A stretch of 64,000 nucleotides of DNA, from positions 31,158 to 95,157 of the forward strand of contig NZ_SMAC01000006.1 in assembly GCF_004342115.1 (NCBI RefSeq), in the 5' to 3' direction. The notes beneath the pieces are model-generated. The model saw only the letters and a list, made by a program, of their open reading frames with translations, did no database searches and had not been told where the DNA came from. This DNA is from Mannheimia haemolytica (GTDB taxonomy: Bacteria > Pseudomonadota > Gammaproteobacteria > Enterobacterales > Pasteurellaceae). The position numbers were made by a program, and so were the translations under genes. Each line of letters begins with the position of its first letter. The first letter of the stretch is position 1. Of the stretch, positions 47,883 to 56,347 are shown piece by piece.

Positions 47883-49682
47883 TTAATCCTTACCCACATG
47901 AAGAATTGCCAAAAATGCTTCTTGTGGCACTTCTACGTTACCGAGAGATTTCATTCGTTTTTTACCCTCTTTTTGTTTTTGTAGCAGTTTCTTCTTACGA
48001 CTTACATCACCACCGTAACATTTTGCTAATACGTTTTTACGCAACTGTTTTACCGTTGAGCGAGCAATAACGTGGTTACCAATTGCCGCTTGAATTGCGA
48101 TGTCAAATTGTTGGCGAGGAATCAGCTCACGCATTTTTTCCACTAATTCACGTCCACGATACGCCGCATTTGCACGGTGAACGATAATCGCCAACGCATC
48201 AACACGCTCGCCGTTAATCATAATATCCACACGCACCATATCAGCCGTTTGGAAACGTTTAAAACCGTAATCGAGTGAAGCATAACCACGAGAGGTTGAT
48301 TTTAAGCGGTCGAAGAAGTCTAACACTACTTCGCCCATTGGGATTTCGTAAGTTAAGGCGATTTGGTTACCGTGATAGACCATATTGGTCTGTACGCCAC
48401 GTTTTTCCACACAAAGGGTAATCACGTTGCCTAGGAATTCTTGTGGCACAAGCATATTACATTCTGCAATCGGCTCACGAATTTCTGCAATATTGTTGAC
48501 TGCTGGGAGTTTCGATGGGCTATCCACATAGATCGTTTCGCCACTGGTTTGCACCACTTCGTAAACTACGGTCGGAGCGGTAGTAATCAAATCAAGATCG
48601 TATTCACGCTCTAAACGCTCTTGAATGATCTCCATATGTAATAAGCCTAAGAAGCCGCAGCGGAAACCAAAGCCTAACGCACTTGAAGTTTCTGGCTCAT
48701 AGAACAATGACGCATCATTTAGGCTTAATTTGCCTAAAGCATCACGGAAGGCTTCGTAGTCGTCTGAACTAATCGGAAATAACCCTGCATAAACCTGTGG
48801 TTTTACTTTCTTAAAGCCCGGTAATACTTCAGTTGCTGGGTTGTGGTGGTGGGTTAATGTATCGCCCACTGGTGCCCCTAAAATATCTTTAATCGCACAA
48901 ACTACCCAACCTACTTCCCCAGTTTTAAGTTCTGCGGTATCCACTTGTTTTGGCGTGAAAATACCAAGGCGATCTACATTGTAAGACTGCCCTGTACTCA
49001 TCACTTTAATTTTATCGCCTTTTTTCAGCACGCCATTTTTCACACGCACTAAAGACACAACGCCTAAATAGTTATCGAACCAAGAGTCGATAATTAACGC
49101 TTGTAATGGTGCTTCCGCATCGCCTTCTGGTGCAGGAATTTTCTTCACGATTTCTTCTAAAACATCTTCAATGCCTAAACCTGTTTTAGCTGAACAGCGT
49201 ACTGCATCAATGGCATCAATGCCGACAATATCTTCAATCTCTTCTGCCACACGCTCAGGCTCGGCTGCTGGTAAATCGATTTTATTTAAAATTGGCACAA
49301 CCTCTAAATCCATCTCAATTGCGGTATAACAATTCGCCAACGTCTGTGCTTCCACGCCCTGCCCTGCATCAACCACTAATAAAGCACCTTCACAAGCAGC
49401 AAGCGAGCGAGAAACTTCATATGAGAAATCCACGTGCCCTGGCGTATCAATAAAGTTGAGCTGATAAATTTCGCCATCTTTCGCTTTATAGTTTAAGGTT
49501 ACACTTTGTGCTTTAATAGTAATTCCACGCTCACGCTCAAGATCCATTGAATCTAATACTTGAGCCTCCATTTCACGATCTGATAAGCCACCACAAGTTT
49601 GAATTAAGCGGTCTGATAAAGTCGATTTGCCGTGATCGATATGAGCGATAATCGAAAAGTTACGAATATTTTGCATTTTCAT
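47883..49682 (-). CDS. lepA: Elongation factor 4 (LepA)
   Basis: A 599-residue translational GTPase from [21 protein letters not shown]. coli LepA has 599. The frame runs 68 codons further upstream, but that stretch shows no family similarity. GTP motifs: [35 protein letters not shown] [13 protein letters not shown] and RCSAKTG. The C-terminal LepA domain follows ([52 protein letters not shown] in parts, [25 protein letters not shown]). It binds ribosomes and affects initiation and elongation under stress. It heads the lepA-lepB-rnc-era series. Confidence 0.96.
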   Translation of the reverse strand: MKMQNIRNFSIIAHIDHGKSTLSDRLIQTCGGLSDREMEAQVLDSMDLERERGITIKAQSVTLNYKAKDGEIYQLNFIDTPGHVDFSYEVSRSLAACEGALLVVDAGQGVEAQTLANCYTAIEMDLEVVPILNKIDLPAAEPERVAEEIEDIVGIDAIDAVRCSAKTGLGIEDVLEEIVKKIPAPEGDAEAPLQALIIDSWFDNYLGVVSLVRVKNGVLKKGDKIKVMSTGQSYNVDRLGIFTPKQVDTAELKTGEVGWVVCAIKDILGAPVGDTLTHHHNPATEVLPGFKKVKPQVYAGLFPISSDDYEAFRDALGKLSLNDASLFYEPETSSALGFGFRCGFLGLLHMEIIQERLEREYDLDLITTAPTVVYEVVQTSGETIYVDSPSKLPAVNNIAEIREPIAECNMLVPQEFLGNVITLCVEKRGVQTNMVYHGNQIALTYEIPMGEVVLDFFDRLKSTSRGYASLDYGFKRFQTADMVRVDIMINGERVDALAIIVHRANAAYRGRELVEKMRELIPRQQFDIAIQAAIGNHVIARSTVKQLRKNVLAKCYGGDVSRKKKLLQKQKEGKKRMKSLGNVEVPQEAFLAILHVGKD

Positions 49683-49878
49683 CGGGCAGTTAATGTCCTG
49701 TTTTGTTATTTGTTTATCAAAAATTAATCGGGGAATTGTACTTGAAATACAAGGTTTTGCAAAGAAAACAAATAGCAATAAGCGGTTATTTTTTCCTAAA
49801 AATGTGCAAATTTCTTGAGAAAAATGACCGCTTGCACTCACCCTAATTGCAAATAATTTCTCTAAAATATAAAAAACA

Positions 49879-49908
49879 TTGAGCAATCACAAATTTTTAT
49901 TGTAGAAT
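49879..49908 (+). promoter_or_regulatory. Probable promoter of the aminotransferase gene
   Basis: TTGAGC (49879-49884), an 18-base spacer and TAGAAT (49903-49908). The gene's ATG is at 49949 with AGGAAAT just before it. Confidence 0.55.
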
Positions 49909-49948
49909 CCATAAGTTTTTTTAATTCATTCGATTATAGGAAATAATT

Positions 49949-51178
49949 ATGCAATTCAGAGAAATTAATCCCTCCCCTCGTTTATTAATGTGCCCTGGCC
50001 CAACAGATGCTGACCCACGTGTTTTGCGTGCAATGTCTGCACCCATTTTAGGGCAATTTGACCCTGAGTTTACCTCATTAATGAATGAAACAATGGAAAT
50101 GGAACGCCGTTTATTCCAAACCAAAAATGAGCAAACTTATGTAGTCAACTCCACCTCTCGTGGTGGCTTAGAAACTGTTCTAACCGCAGCGATTTGCCCA
50201 GGCGATAAAGTGTTAATTCCTGCATTTGGTCGTTTTGGTTATTTATTAAATGAAATTTTAGCTCGTAGCGGTGCAGATATTACCATTATCGAAAGAGAGT
50301 GGGGAACCGTATTTGAACCAGAAGAAATTGAAGCAGAGTTGAAAAAAGGCGGCTATAAAGCAGTTGCTATTATTCACGGCGAAACCTCAACCTCTATGAT
50401 GCAACCGTTAGAAGAGATCGGCAAAATCTGTAAACAATATGATGCAATGTTAATTGTAGATACCGTTGCAACCTTAGGCGGTGTAGATATTCGTGTGGAT
50501 GAATGGGGCATTGATGCTTGTATCGGCGGTACACAAAAATGTATTTCCGCCCCATCAGGCACAGCTTTAATCACTTATAACAAACGGATTGAAGAGATTA
50601 TTGCAAAACGTAAACGTGTGGAAAAAGGCATTCGTGCAGAGTCTGATATAGATGGCACATTACCGCCAATTCCAAGTAACTACTTAGACTTGGCACAGCT
50701 ACAAGATTACTGGAGCCCACGCCGTTTAAATCACCACACAGAAGCCACTTCTGCACAATATGGTGTACACGAAGCGTTACGCATTATTTTACAAGAAGGC
50801 TTAGAAGCTCGTTTTGCTCGCCATATTTTAAACGACAAAGCATTATGTGTAGGTTTAGAAGCAATGGGTTTGAAAATTTTTGGCGATCGCAAACATAAAG
50901 CCCCCGTTGTAACGGCATTCCACATTCCAGAAGGTATGAGTGGCCCAGCATTGCGTAGTGATATTTTAAACCACTTCGGTATTGAATTAGCCACCTCATT
51001 CGGCCCCTTAGATGGAAAAGTAATCCGTATCGGTAATATGGGTTTCTCAAGCCAAAAACGTAACGTACTTTTAACCTTAGGTGCGTTAGAAGCCGTACTT
51101 TTAAGCCATAAAGTAAAAGTGCCTTCAGGCGATGCGGTTGCAGCTGCCTTGGCAGTCTATAAAGAGGCTGATAAATAA
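49949..51178 (+). CDS. Class V PLP-dependent aminotransferase (ureidoglycine/alanine-glyoxylate type)
   Basis: A 409-residue cytoplasmic enzyme. The N-terminal LLMCPGPTDADPRVLRAMSAP resembles the serine/alanine-glyoxylate aminotransferase family (xxPGPxxxxPxVL). PLP is bound by the Asp in LIVDTVATLGGVDI and the Schiff-base Lys in CIGGTQKCISAPSG. VVNSTSRGGLETVLTAAICPGD and the SPRRLNHHTEATSAQYGV stretch fit the PucG/HpxJ type, which makes glyoxylate-dependent transamination of ureidoglycine in purine breakdown. No other purine-catabolic gene is near, so the substrate is uncertain (serine, alanine or ureidoglycine with glyoxylate). It is a single-gene unit between lepA (divergent) and the adhesin. 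Confidence 0.85.
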   Translation: MQFREINPSPRLLMCPGPTDADPRVLRAMSAPILGQFDPEFTSLMNETMEMERRLFQTKNEQTYVVNSTSRGGLETVLTAAICPGDKVLIPAFGRFGYLLNEILARSGADITIIEREWGTVFEPEEIEAELKKGGYKAVAIIHGETSTSMMQPLEEIGKICKQYDAMLIVDTVATLGGVDIRVDEWGIDACIGGTQKCISAPSGTALITYNKRIEEIIAKRKRVEKGIRAESDIDGTLPPIPSNYLDLAQLQDYWSPRRLNHHTEATSAQYGVHEALRIILQEGLEARFARHILNDKALCVGLEAMGLKIFGDRKHKAPVVTAFHIPEGMSGPALRSDILNHFGIELATSFGPLDGKVIRIGNMGFSSQKRNVLLTLGALEAVLLSHKVKVPSGDAVAAALAVYKEADK

Positions 51179-51218
51179 CCACCTTCCTAAATTTACAATA
51201 CAACTCACTAATAATTAA

Positions 51219-51242
51219 TACTGTGGATATTTATCCACAGTA
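51219..51242. other. 24-base near-perfect palindrome after the aminotransferase gene
   Basis: TACTGTGGATA and TATCCACAGTA are exact complements around a 2-base centre. There is no U-run on either side, so it is either a weak terminator or an operator ahead of the adhesin gene; the sequence alone does not decide. Confidence 0.55.
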
Positions 51243-51372
51243 AAACCACAGAAACTCAAAATATTTTCACAAATTTAATCTTTTCCTATTTCATTTAATC
51301 AAATTAAATATTATAGTACGGGCCATTTTTTTTAAGAATGAAAAGTAAAAGTTTTAATGAGGAAATTTTGAT

Positions 51373-54300
51373 ATGCCAAACTTTAGTTTCACCCATCTGT
51401 ATAAAAAACACACAAAAGAGCTCCCTGCTGTTACCTTGCTTAGCGCTCTGATAGGGCTTAGCCAAGTCTCTTATGCCAATCCACTTCCTTTAGGCAACAC
51501 CACTGGCACCAATAACCTTGCTGTAGGTGAAGGTAGTTTTGCGTTAGGCACAGGTTCTCAAGCAATCGGCAAGAATGCCATTGCAACCAGTGGTAATATC
51601 TCCCCCCAGGAATTCAAGGCGGAGTTAGAAAACTTCCGTAATTTAGTTAATCAAATTGAAGAGTTACGTACTCAAATTGCTGAACAAGAAAAACAAGGCT
51701 CTGTTAATCAACAATTACAAGATACTTTAAAGAGTCAGATTGCTCAATATGACACTATTTTAGAGCGTGTACGTGAAAAAAAAGCACAACAAGCAATATT
51801 AGCCAATAGCGTTATACCAATGCGGAAAGAATTAGTTAATAGAAGAAATCAGTTAACAGAATTGGAAAATAATTTTAATACTAGTTTTTTACCAGAAAAA
51901 AATAAACAAGAAGCATATCAAAAATTTTCTACAGTAATAGAATCATTAGACTGGAATAAATTATCAGCAACTAATGGGGTAGATCAATTAGCAACAGACT
52001 TAAAAACTAAAATTGAAACTGATTTCCCTAATATTAATTTTTCAAATGACCAATATAAAGATCTCATTAAAGGTTATCGCAATATTCAAGGTAACTTAGT
52101 AACAGCCATTCCTAAATTCCTGAATAAAGTTAATGATGATTTTGCTATAAGTAATAGTGATAGAGGCTTATATTATAACTACCTTCCTTATCATGGTATT
52201 GATCGTTGGGAGGGTTCTAATTTTAACTTTCGAACACTAAATGGAGTTTATTATGATGATAATCTAACTTCAACAGAACTCCTGCGAAAATTTATGATTC
52301 AAAGAGATTATAACACTCTTTCTGAACTAAGTCGTGCTCACGCAGGAAATGCTGATGGTCTGGCTAAAAATTACCATCTTGTAGTTGCGAAAATGTCCTA
52401 TGAAAACCTGAAAAAAGAATTATCCAAGAACTCCGACTCTAAATTTTATAAACTGAAAAAGCTATATGAAGCCTATGGTGAATTCTCAAATTTAAATGAA
52501 TATGTTTCAAGCAGTTTCCAAGGAAATCCACTTGAATTATTAACAGTACCTGTGCTTAAAAAAAGTTTAGAAAACCAAGAGTTACTCCCTAACAAGCTGT
52601 ATAGGAAATTTAATATTGACAACCAGGCTATTGCACAGACCACATCAAACATTACTAAAGAAGAAATTGCTGATTTAGAAAAAACTGTAGAAAATTTCAA
52701 TAAGTTCAAAGAGTTAATTGATTATAGTAGCAATGCGTGGATCTTTAATAAAGAAGAATATCGCACTTATATGAATGATAATGTAATTCCTTTTATGGAG
52801 AAGGTAGAGGAATTTACTAAAACATTAAAAACTTTATCTAGAGAAGACTTAAGTGAAGAGGAACGTACAGCCAAAACAATTGACTCCGTTAAATTAAGAA
52901 TATATCTCAATGAACAAGCACGAAATCGTAAAAATTATATTAATGGATTTGTACCTACCGATTGGATTTCTGAAATTACAGATCAAATGACAAAATCCAA
53001 AAATCTATGGTTAAAATATGAAGAGGAATCCAAAACAACATTAAAACCATACCAAGAAGAAACAATATCTAGTCTTATAAAAGATGAAATTAATAAAAAA
53101 ATGGCTGAAATAGATACTACAACACTAGAGATTGCTAATAAAGAAAGGGAGCTCGAGGAGCTTGAAAACCAAATTAATGCTTTCACTTTAACTGATGAAG
53201 AAAAACTTGCGGAAGATGTGAAAAATGATTTAATCTCAAAGCTTGATGAGGCTAAAGCAGCCTTAGCAAAAAACCAGCAAACGCTCAAAGAAAAGCATGA
53301 TGAATTACTAGGGCTAAATAACAAATTAGATAGCTCACCACTTGTTAAAAACGGTAAAAATGCACTTGCAGAAGGCACGAATGCCTTTGCTTCTGGTGAA
53401 AATGCCATCGCATTCGGCACGGATTCACAAGCTACGGGTAATAACGCTATCGCACTAGGTGCAAATTCAAAAGCAAACGCAGAAAGTGCGATTGCAATTG
53501 GTAAAGGTGCACAAGCATTAAAAGAAAAAGCCCTTGCTTTAGGCGAAAATGCCATTGCCAACGGGGCATCTGCTATTGCGATTGGTGATAATATAGGTGT
53601 TTCTGGTGAAAAAGCCGTAGGTATTGGTTCAAATGCTATTGTATCTGGCAATGGGGCAATAAGTATTGGTTCTGATAATCGCGTTTCGCATAAAAATGCA
53701 GTAGCTATTGGTTCAAATATTACCCAAACGGCTGAAAACTCAGTAAATTTAGGCAATGAGTCAGCAACAACCGTAGAACTTACCGCTGAAACAGCTGGCA
53801 CAACGCAATACGCACATTCCGAAATTTTAGGTGAGATCTATAAATTTGCCGCCTCAGAACCTGCTGGTGTCGTGACTGTTGGGGCAAAAGGTAAAGAGCG
53901 TCGTATTCAAAATGTTGCTGCAGGTTTAGTTTCTGAAACCAGTACTGATGCAGTAAATGGTAGCCAATTATATGCCGTAGCCAAAGCAGCCAATGAAGGT
54001 AAAATCGGTGTTGTGAGATATACAAATACAGATGGTGTAGTAAGGATTGCTAACCATTTAGATGGTAATGAAGTCAATATCAGCAATAAGTCCGGCAATA
54101 CTCGCCTCTTAACTGGACTTTCTGAAGGTCTTGCACCAACAGATGCTGTAAATAAAGCACAGCTTGATCGTGAAATAGGTGTAGTAAATAACAAAATCAG
54201 TGCTGTAGAAAAAGAGGTAAAAAAAGTGAAAGGTTCGGTATCAAATGCTATCGCAATAGCAAGCTTACCTCAAGTATCTGTACCAGGAAAACGTCAACTC

Positions 54301-54453
54301 TCTGTCGCTACAGGCCATACCCTTGGTACAACTTCAGTTGCAGTAGGTTTAAATGGCCTTAGTGATAACGGTAGAATATCTTACAAGCTAGGCACATCTG
54401 TATCGCAAAACAGTAATTTTGCGGTTGGTGCTGGTATTGGTTTCTCATGGTAA
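51373..54453 (+). CDS. Trimeric autotransporter adhesin with split YadA-like head
   Basis: A 1026-residue outer-membrane adhesin. The signal region is residues 1-35 (ending VSYA). A short YadA-like head (GNTTGTNNLAVGEGSFALGT, SQAIGKNAIA) ends near residue 76. A long helical stretch rich in Glu, Lys and Asn (about 76-655) follows, with Tyr- and Asn-rich segments and little similarity I can place. The second head (about 656-800) has the left-handed beta-roll repeats (ENAIAFGTDSQATGNNAIAL, ESAIAIGKGAQALKEKALAL). A neck (VNGSQLYAVA), a short stalk and a C-terminal YadA anchor ending in Trp follow. A functional trimeric anchor is expected. AGGAAAT precedes the ATG. Ligand unknown; the large insertion between heads is unusual. 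The next gene follows after 9 bases. Confidence 0.9.
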   Translation: MPNFSFTHLYKKHTKELPAVTLLSALIGLSQVSYANPLPLGNTTGTNNLAVGEGSFALGTGSQAIGKNAIATSGNISPQEFKAELENFRNLVNQIEELRTQIAEQEKQGSVNQQLQDTLKSQIAQYDTILERVREKKAQQAILANSVIPMRKELVNRRNQLTELENNFNTSFLPEKNKQEAYQKFSTVIESLDWNKLSATNGVDQLATDLKTKIETDFPNINFSNDQYKDLIKGYRNIQGNLVTAIPKFLNKVNDDFAISNSDRGLYYNYLPYHGIDRWEGSNFNFRTLNGVYYDDNLTSTELLRKFMIQRDYNTLSELSRAHAGNADGLAKNYHLVVAKMSYENLKKELSKNSDSKFYKLKKLYEAYGEFSNLNEYVSSSFQGNPLELLTVPVLKKSLENQELLPNKLYRKFNIDNQAIAQTTSNITKEEIADLEKTVENFNKFKELIDYSSNAWIFNKEEYRTYMNDNVIPFMEKVEEFTKTLKTLSREDLSEEERTAKTIDSVKLRIYLNEQARNRKNYINGFVPTDWISEITDQMTKSKNLWLKYEEESKTTLKPYQEETISSLIKDEINKKMAEIDTTTLEIANKERELEELENQINAFTLTDEEKLAEDVKNDLISKLDEAKAALAKNQQTLKEKHDELLGLNNKLDSSPLVKNGKNALAEGTNAFASGENAIAFGTDSQATGNNAIALGANSKANAESAIAIGKGAQALKEKALALGENAIANGASAIAIGDNIGVSGEKAVGIGSNAIVSGNGAISIGSDNRVSHKNAVAIGSNITQTAENSVNLGNESATTVELTAETAGTTQYAHSEILGEIYKFAASEPAGVVTVGAKGKERRIQNVAAGLVSETSTDAVNGSQLYAVAKAANEGKIGVVRYTNTDGVVRIANHLDGNEVNISNKSGNTRLLTGLSEGLAPTDAVNKAQLDREIGVVNNKISAVEKEVKKVKGSVSNAIAIASLPQVSVPGKRQLSVATGHTLGTTSVAVGLNGLSDNGRISYKLGTSVSQNSNFAVGAGIGFSW

Positions 54454-54462
54454 GGAAACATA

Positions 54463-55305
54463 ATGTATTGTATGACTAAAAAAATGAATTCTCATTTTGT
54501 AAAGGCAAACAAAATACTTGCTGCTATGTTACTTTTAGCTCCATTAGGTTTCTCTTATGCTGATGAGGCGAGCTTAACAAAATACCAGCAAGCACGTATT
54601 GCGGTAACTTATAAAGGTAACGTTGGTGATCTCTCTCAACAACTCGCTAAGAAGTTAGGAATTGGTTATTATGCCATACAGCATAATTCATCTATTCAAG
54701 TAAAGTTGAAACAGACCGATAACGATACCTTGCAACATTTGCTCGATCAAATAAACCAGCAACTTAAACAGCAAAATAGTAACCAACAATTACGCTTTGA
54801 TATGCTAGATGATAAAGTAGTGTTGGCTTTAGTTGGCAACAATGTCAGTTTAGCTCCAACTCAATTTATTGGGGATGTGGTCTATGATAATAAAGCTCTA
54901 GTTCAAGAAGAGAAAGAGCGTAATATTATCTCTGTACCTCCTCAATCAAATAAAGGATCATATAGCGAGGTTAGCAGTGCTGAAGAAAAAAAGCTCGGTG
55001 ATATTTTAGCATTGAGTCAAGATACGAAATTAATTAGTAAATATGCTAAACGAAAAGTGCCTACCTATAATGTGGTTAACCAACACGCATTAGGGTTAGA
55101 AAATATCCGTAGTACTAAAATCAGCACCTTCTTAATTTTTAAAGATGGCATTGATATGAGTAAATATAAAGTTGAAGGTCAATTTCAGGATATCGCTATC
55201 GTAGGTAACGTAGTTGGAATTTTACATCGTCAGAAAGTACCGCCGAAAGAAATTTTAATTACAGCTCCTGATAAACAGCAATATAAACTAGCTAAAGCTA
55301 ATTAA
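54463..55305 (+). CDS. Secreted STN/N0-like protein, likely adhesin partner (unknown function)
   Basis: A 280-residue protein with a signal peptide (MTKKMNSHFVKANKILAAML... ending FSYA, about residue 33), so it is periplasmic or outer-membrane associated; no lipobox Cys is visible. Residues about 40-125 (ARIAVTYKGNVGDLSQQLAKK, HNSSIQVKLKQTDNDTLQHLL, FDMLDDKVVLALVG) have the short beta-alpha-beta rhythm of STN/secretin N0-type domains, by eye. The rest (about 135-280) is basic and mixed, with no family I recognise. It starts 9 bases after the adhesin (ribosome site AAGGAAA), so the two are one operon. Trimeric autotransporters elsewhere have helper proteins (SadB, TpgA); this one resembles neither. 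Helper or chaperone role is inference. Confidence 0.75.
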   Translation: MYCMTKKMNSHFVKANKILAAMLLLAPLGFSYADEASLTKYQQARIAVTYKGNVGDLSQQLAKKLGIGYYAIQHNSSIQVKLKQTDNDTLQHLLDQINQQLKQQNSNQQLRFDMLDDKVVLALVGNNVSLAPTQFIGDVVYDNKALVQEEKERNIISVPPQSNKGSYSEVSSAEEKKLGDILALSQDTKLISKYAKRKVPTYNVVNQHALGLENIRSTKISTFLIFKDGIDMSKYKVEGQFQDIAIVGNVVGILHRQKVPPKEILITAPDKQQYKLAKAN

Positions 55306-55323
55306 ATACCCTTGCAAAAAAAC

Positions 55324-55366
55324 AAATAGGTTAAATTTTGCACTGAATTTAACCTATTTTTATTTA
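55324..55366 (+). terminator. Terminator after the adhesin operon
   Basis: A 14-base perfect stem, AAATAGGTTAAATT (55324-55337) with AATTTAACCTATTT (55346-55359), followed by TTATTTA. It separates the adhesin pair from the DoxX/Hvf cluster. Confidence 0.88.
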
Positions 55367-55401
55367 TCTATAAAAACAGGTTATAATTTTTCACACATTT
55401 T

Positions 55402-55432
55402 TTGTAATAAACGTATACTTATTCTGTCTAAT
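55402..55432 (+). promoter_or_regulatory. Candidate promoter of the Hvf cluster (possibly ECF-type)
   Basis: TGTAAT (55403-55408) and GTCTAA (55426-55431) lie 17 bases apart, 30 bases ahead of the DoxX gene. The pair is unlike sigma-70 hexamers and has the GTC-containing -10 seen in many ECF promoters; the cluster encodes its own ECF factor. A sigma-70 reading (TTGTAA, 19 bases, TCTAAT) is also possible. Confidence 0.35.
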
Positions 55433-55460
55433 AACCACATTTTTAGTTAGGAGCATTTTT

Positions 55461-55934
55461 ATGTCATCATTTTCAACTCAGTCAGCTTGCTCAATGACAG
55501 CTTGTAAAAACGGCTTGGGCTTTCTTGTATTACGTCTATTTCTTGCTTATGAATTTTTTGAAGCAGGGTTATCAAAACTAAACGGTGAAAATTGGTTTGC
55601 CTCAATTCAAGAGAGCTTCCCATTCCCCTTTAACGTACTACCAGCCGATCTTAGCTGGGCTATTGCTAGCGGAGCGGAAATCTTACTGCCTATTTTACTC
55701 ACTTTGGGTCTGTTCACCCGCTTCAGTGCGTTAGGATTAATGATCTTAACAGCGGTAGCGTGGTATGCTGTTCACGCTGGCAATGGCTACAATGTCTGCA
55801 ACAATGGCTATAAAATGGCACTCATTTATTTAGTGATGTTAGTACCACTTTTATTACAAGGTGCTGGCTCGCTCTCTCTCGATTTTCTGTTACAGAAAAA
55901 ATCCCCAACCAAACGCTGGTTGAAATTCCTTTAA
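55461..55934 (+). CDS. DoxX-family membrane protein of the Hvf/bufferin cluster
   Basis: A 157-residue integral membrane protein with four hydrophobic segments (about 20-37, 67-87, 92-110, 122-145). LVLRLFLAYEFFEAGLSKLNG, WAIASGAEILLPILLTLGLF and FTRFSALGLM are DoxX-family features. The cysteines in CNNGYKMAL-like VCNNGYKM and in the N-terminus (ACSMTACKN) are notable. DoxX proteins frequently accompany DUF692/DUF2063 modification genes and are thought to move the peptide or electrons in the membrane; the exact task is unproven. It starts the cluster, 25 bases ahead of the peptide gene, with TAGGAG before the ATG. Cluster membership is from spacing and known gene neighbourhoods. Confidence 0.85.
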   Translation: MSSFSTQSACSMTACKNGLGFLVLRLFLAYEFFEAGLSKLNGENWFASIQESFPFPFNVLPADLSWAIASGAEILLPILLTLGLFTRFSALGLMILTAVAWYAVHAGNGYNVCNNGYKMALIYLVMLVPLLLQGAGSLSLDFLLQKKSPTKRWLKFL

Positions 55935-55959
55935 TCCCTTAATTTATGGAGAATTTTTA

Positions 55960-56247
55960 ATGAAAAAAGCAACTTTAATGGCATTAGCTGGTGCATTAAC
56001 TATGGCAACCGCAACTGTAAACGCTGAAACTACATCAGTGAAAGCAGATGCTTGTATGGAAGTAAAAGATGGCAAATGTGTAAAAACCAAAGCTACAGAA
56101 GGTAAATGTGGCGAAGGCAAATGTGGAGCAACCTCTTCTGAGCCAAAAGCAACCGAAGGTAAATGCGGCGAAGGCAAATGTGGAGCAACGGCACCAAAAG
56201 CGGCAGAAGGTAAATGCGGTGAAGGCAAGTGTGGAGCTTCTAAGTAA
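55960..56247 (+). CDS. hvfA: Secreted Cys-rich precursor peptide with six EGKCG motifs (HvfA/BufA-like)
   Basis: A 95-residue peptide: signal peptide MKKATLMALAGALTMATATV-NA (cleaved near residue 22-24), a short linker with ACMEVKDGKCVK, then three repeats of EGKCGEGKCGA, six EGKCG motifs in all, separated by Thr/Ala/Lys-rich linkers. DNA repeats mirror this. In Haemophilus influenzae HvfA, EGKCG Cys residues are converted by a multinuclear iron enzyme to copper-binding oxazolone/thioamide groups. The neighbours encode that enzyme (hvfB) and partner (hvfC). This peptide is therefore predicted to bind copper in the periplasm. Ribosome site GGAG lies before the ATG. It is low complexity and easily missed or mis-assembled; the copy number of repeats should be confirmed. 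Confidence 0.92.
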   Translation: MKKATLMALAGALTMATATVNAETTSVKADACMEVKDGKCVKTKATEGKCGEGKCGATSSEPKATEGKCGEGKCGATAPKAAEGKCGEGKCGASK

Positions 56248-56254
56248 GTAGCGA

Positions 56255-56277
56255 AGGTGCGTTTTCTAAACGCACCT
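56255..56277 (+). terminator. Hairpin between hvfA and hvfB (attenuator or mRNA stabiliser)
   Basis: AGGTGCGTTT (56255-56264) pairs perfectly with AAACGCACCT (56268-56277) across a 3-base loop, 7 bases after the hvfA stop. No strong U-run follows, so it may only reduce read-through or protect the hvfA mRNA end, giving more peptide than enzyme. Confidence 0.6.
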
Positions 56278-56298
56278 AACCTCTTATAAACACAATCT

Positions 56299-56307
56299 AC
56301 AAGCGGT
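56299..56307 (+). repeat. DNA uptake sequence core
   Basis: ACAAGCGGT followed by TAAATT, in the gap between hvfA and hvfB. Confidence 0.85.
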
Positions 56308-56347
56308 TAAATTCCGCTGATTTTTTGCAAATTAAAGGAACAAGACG

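Noticed and set aside
49683..49886. Upstream start for lepA
   Set aside because: Sixty-eight extra residues have no similarity to LepA, and the region has uptake cores and AT-rich intergenic character.
52983..53801. Minus-strand frame of 272 residues inside the adhesin gene
   Set aside because: A shadow of the repetitive adhesin head; long only because stop codons are avoided by codon bias on the other strand.
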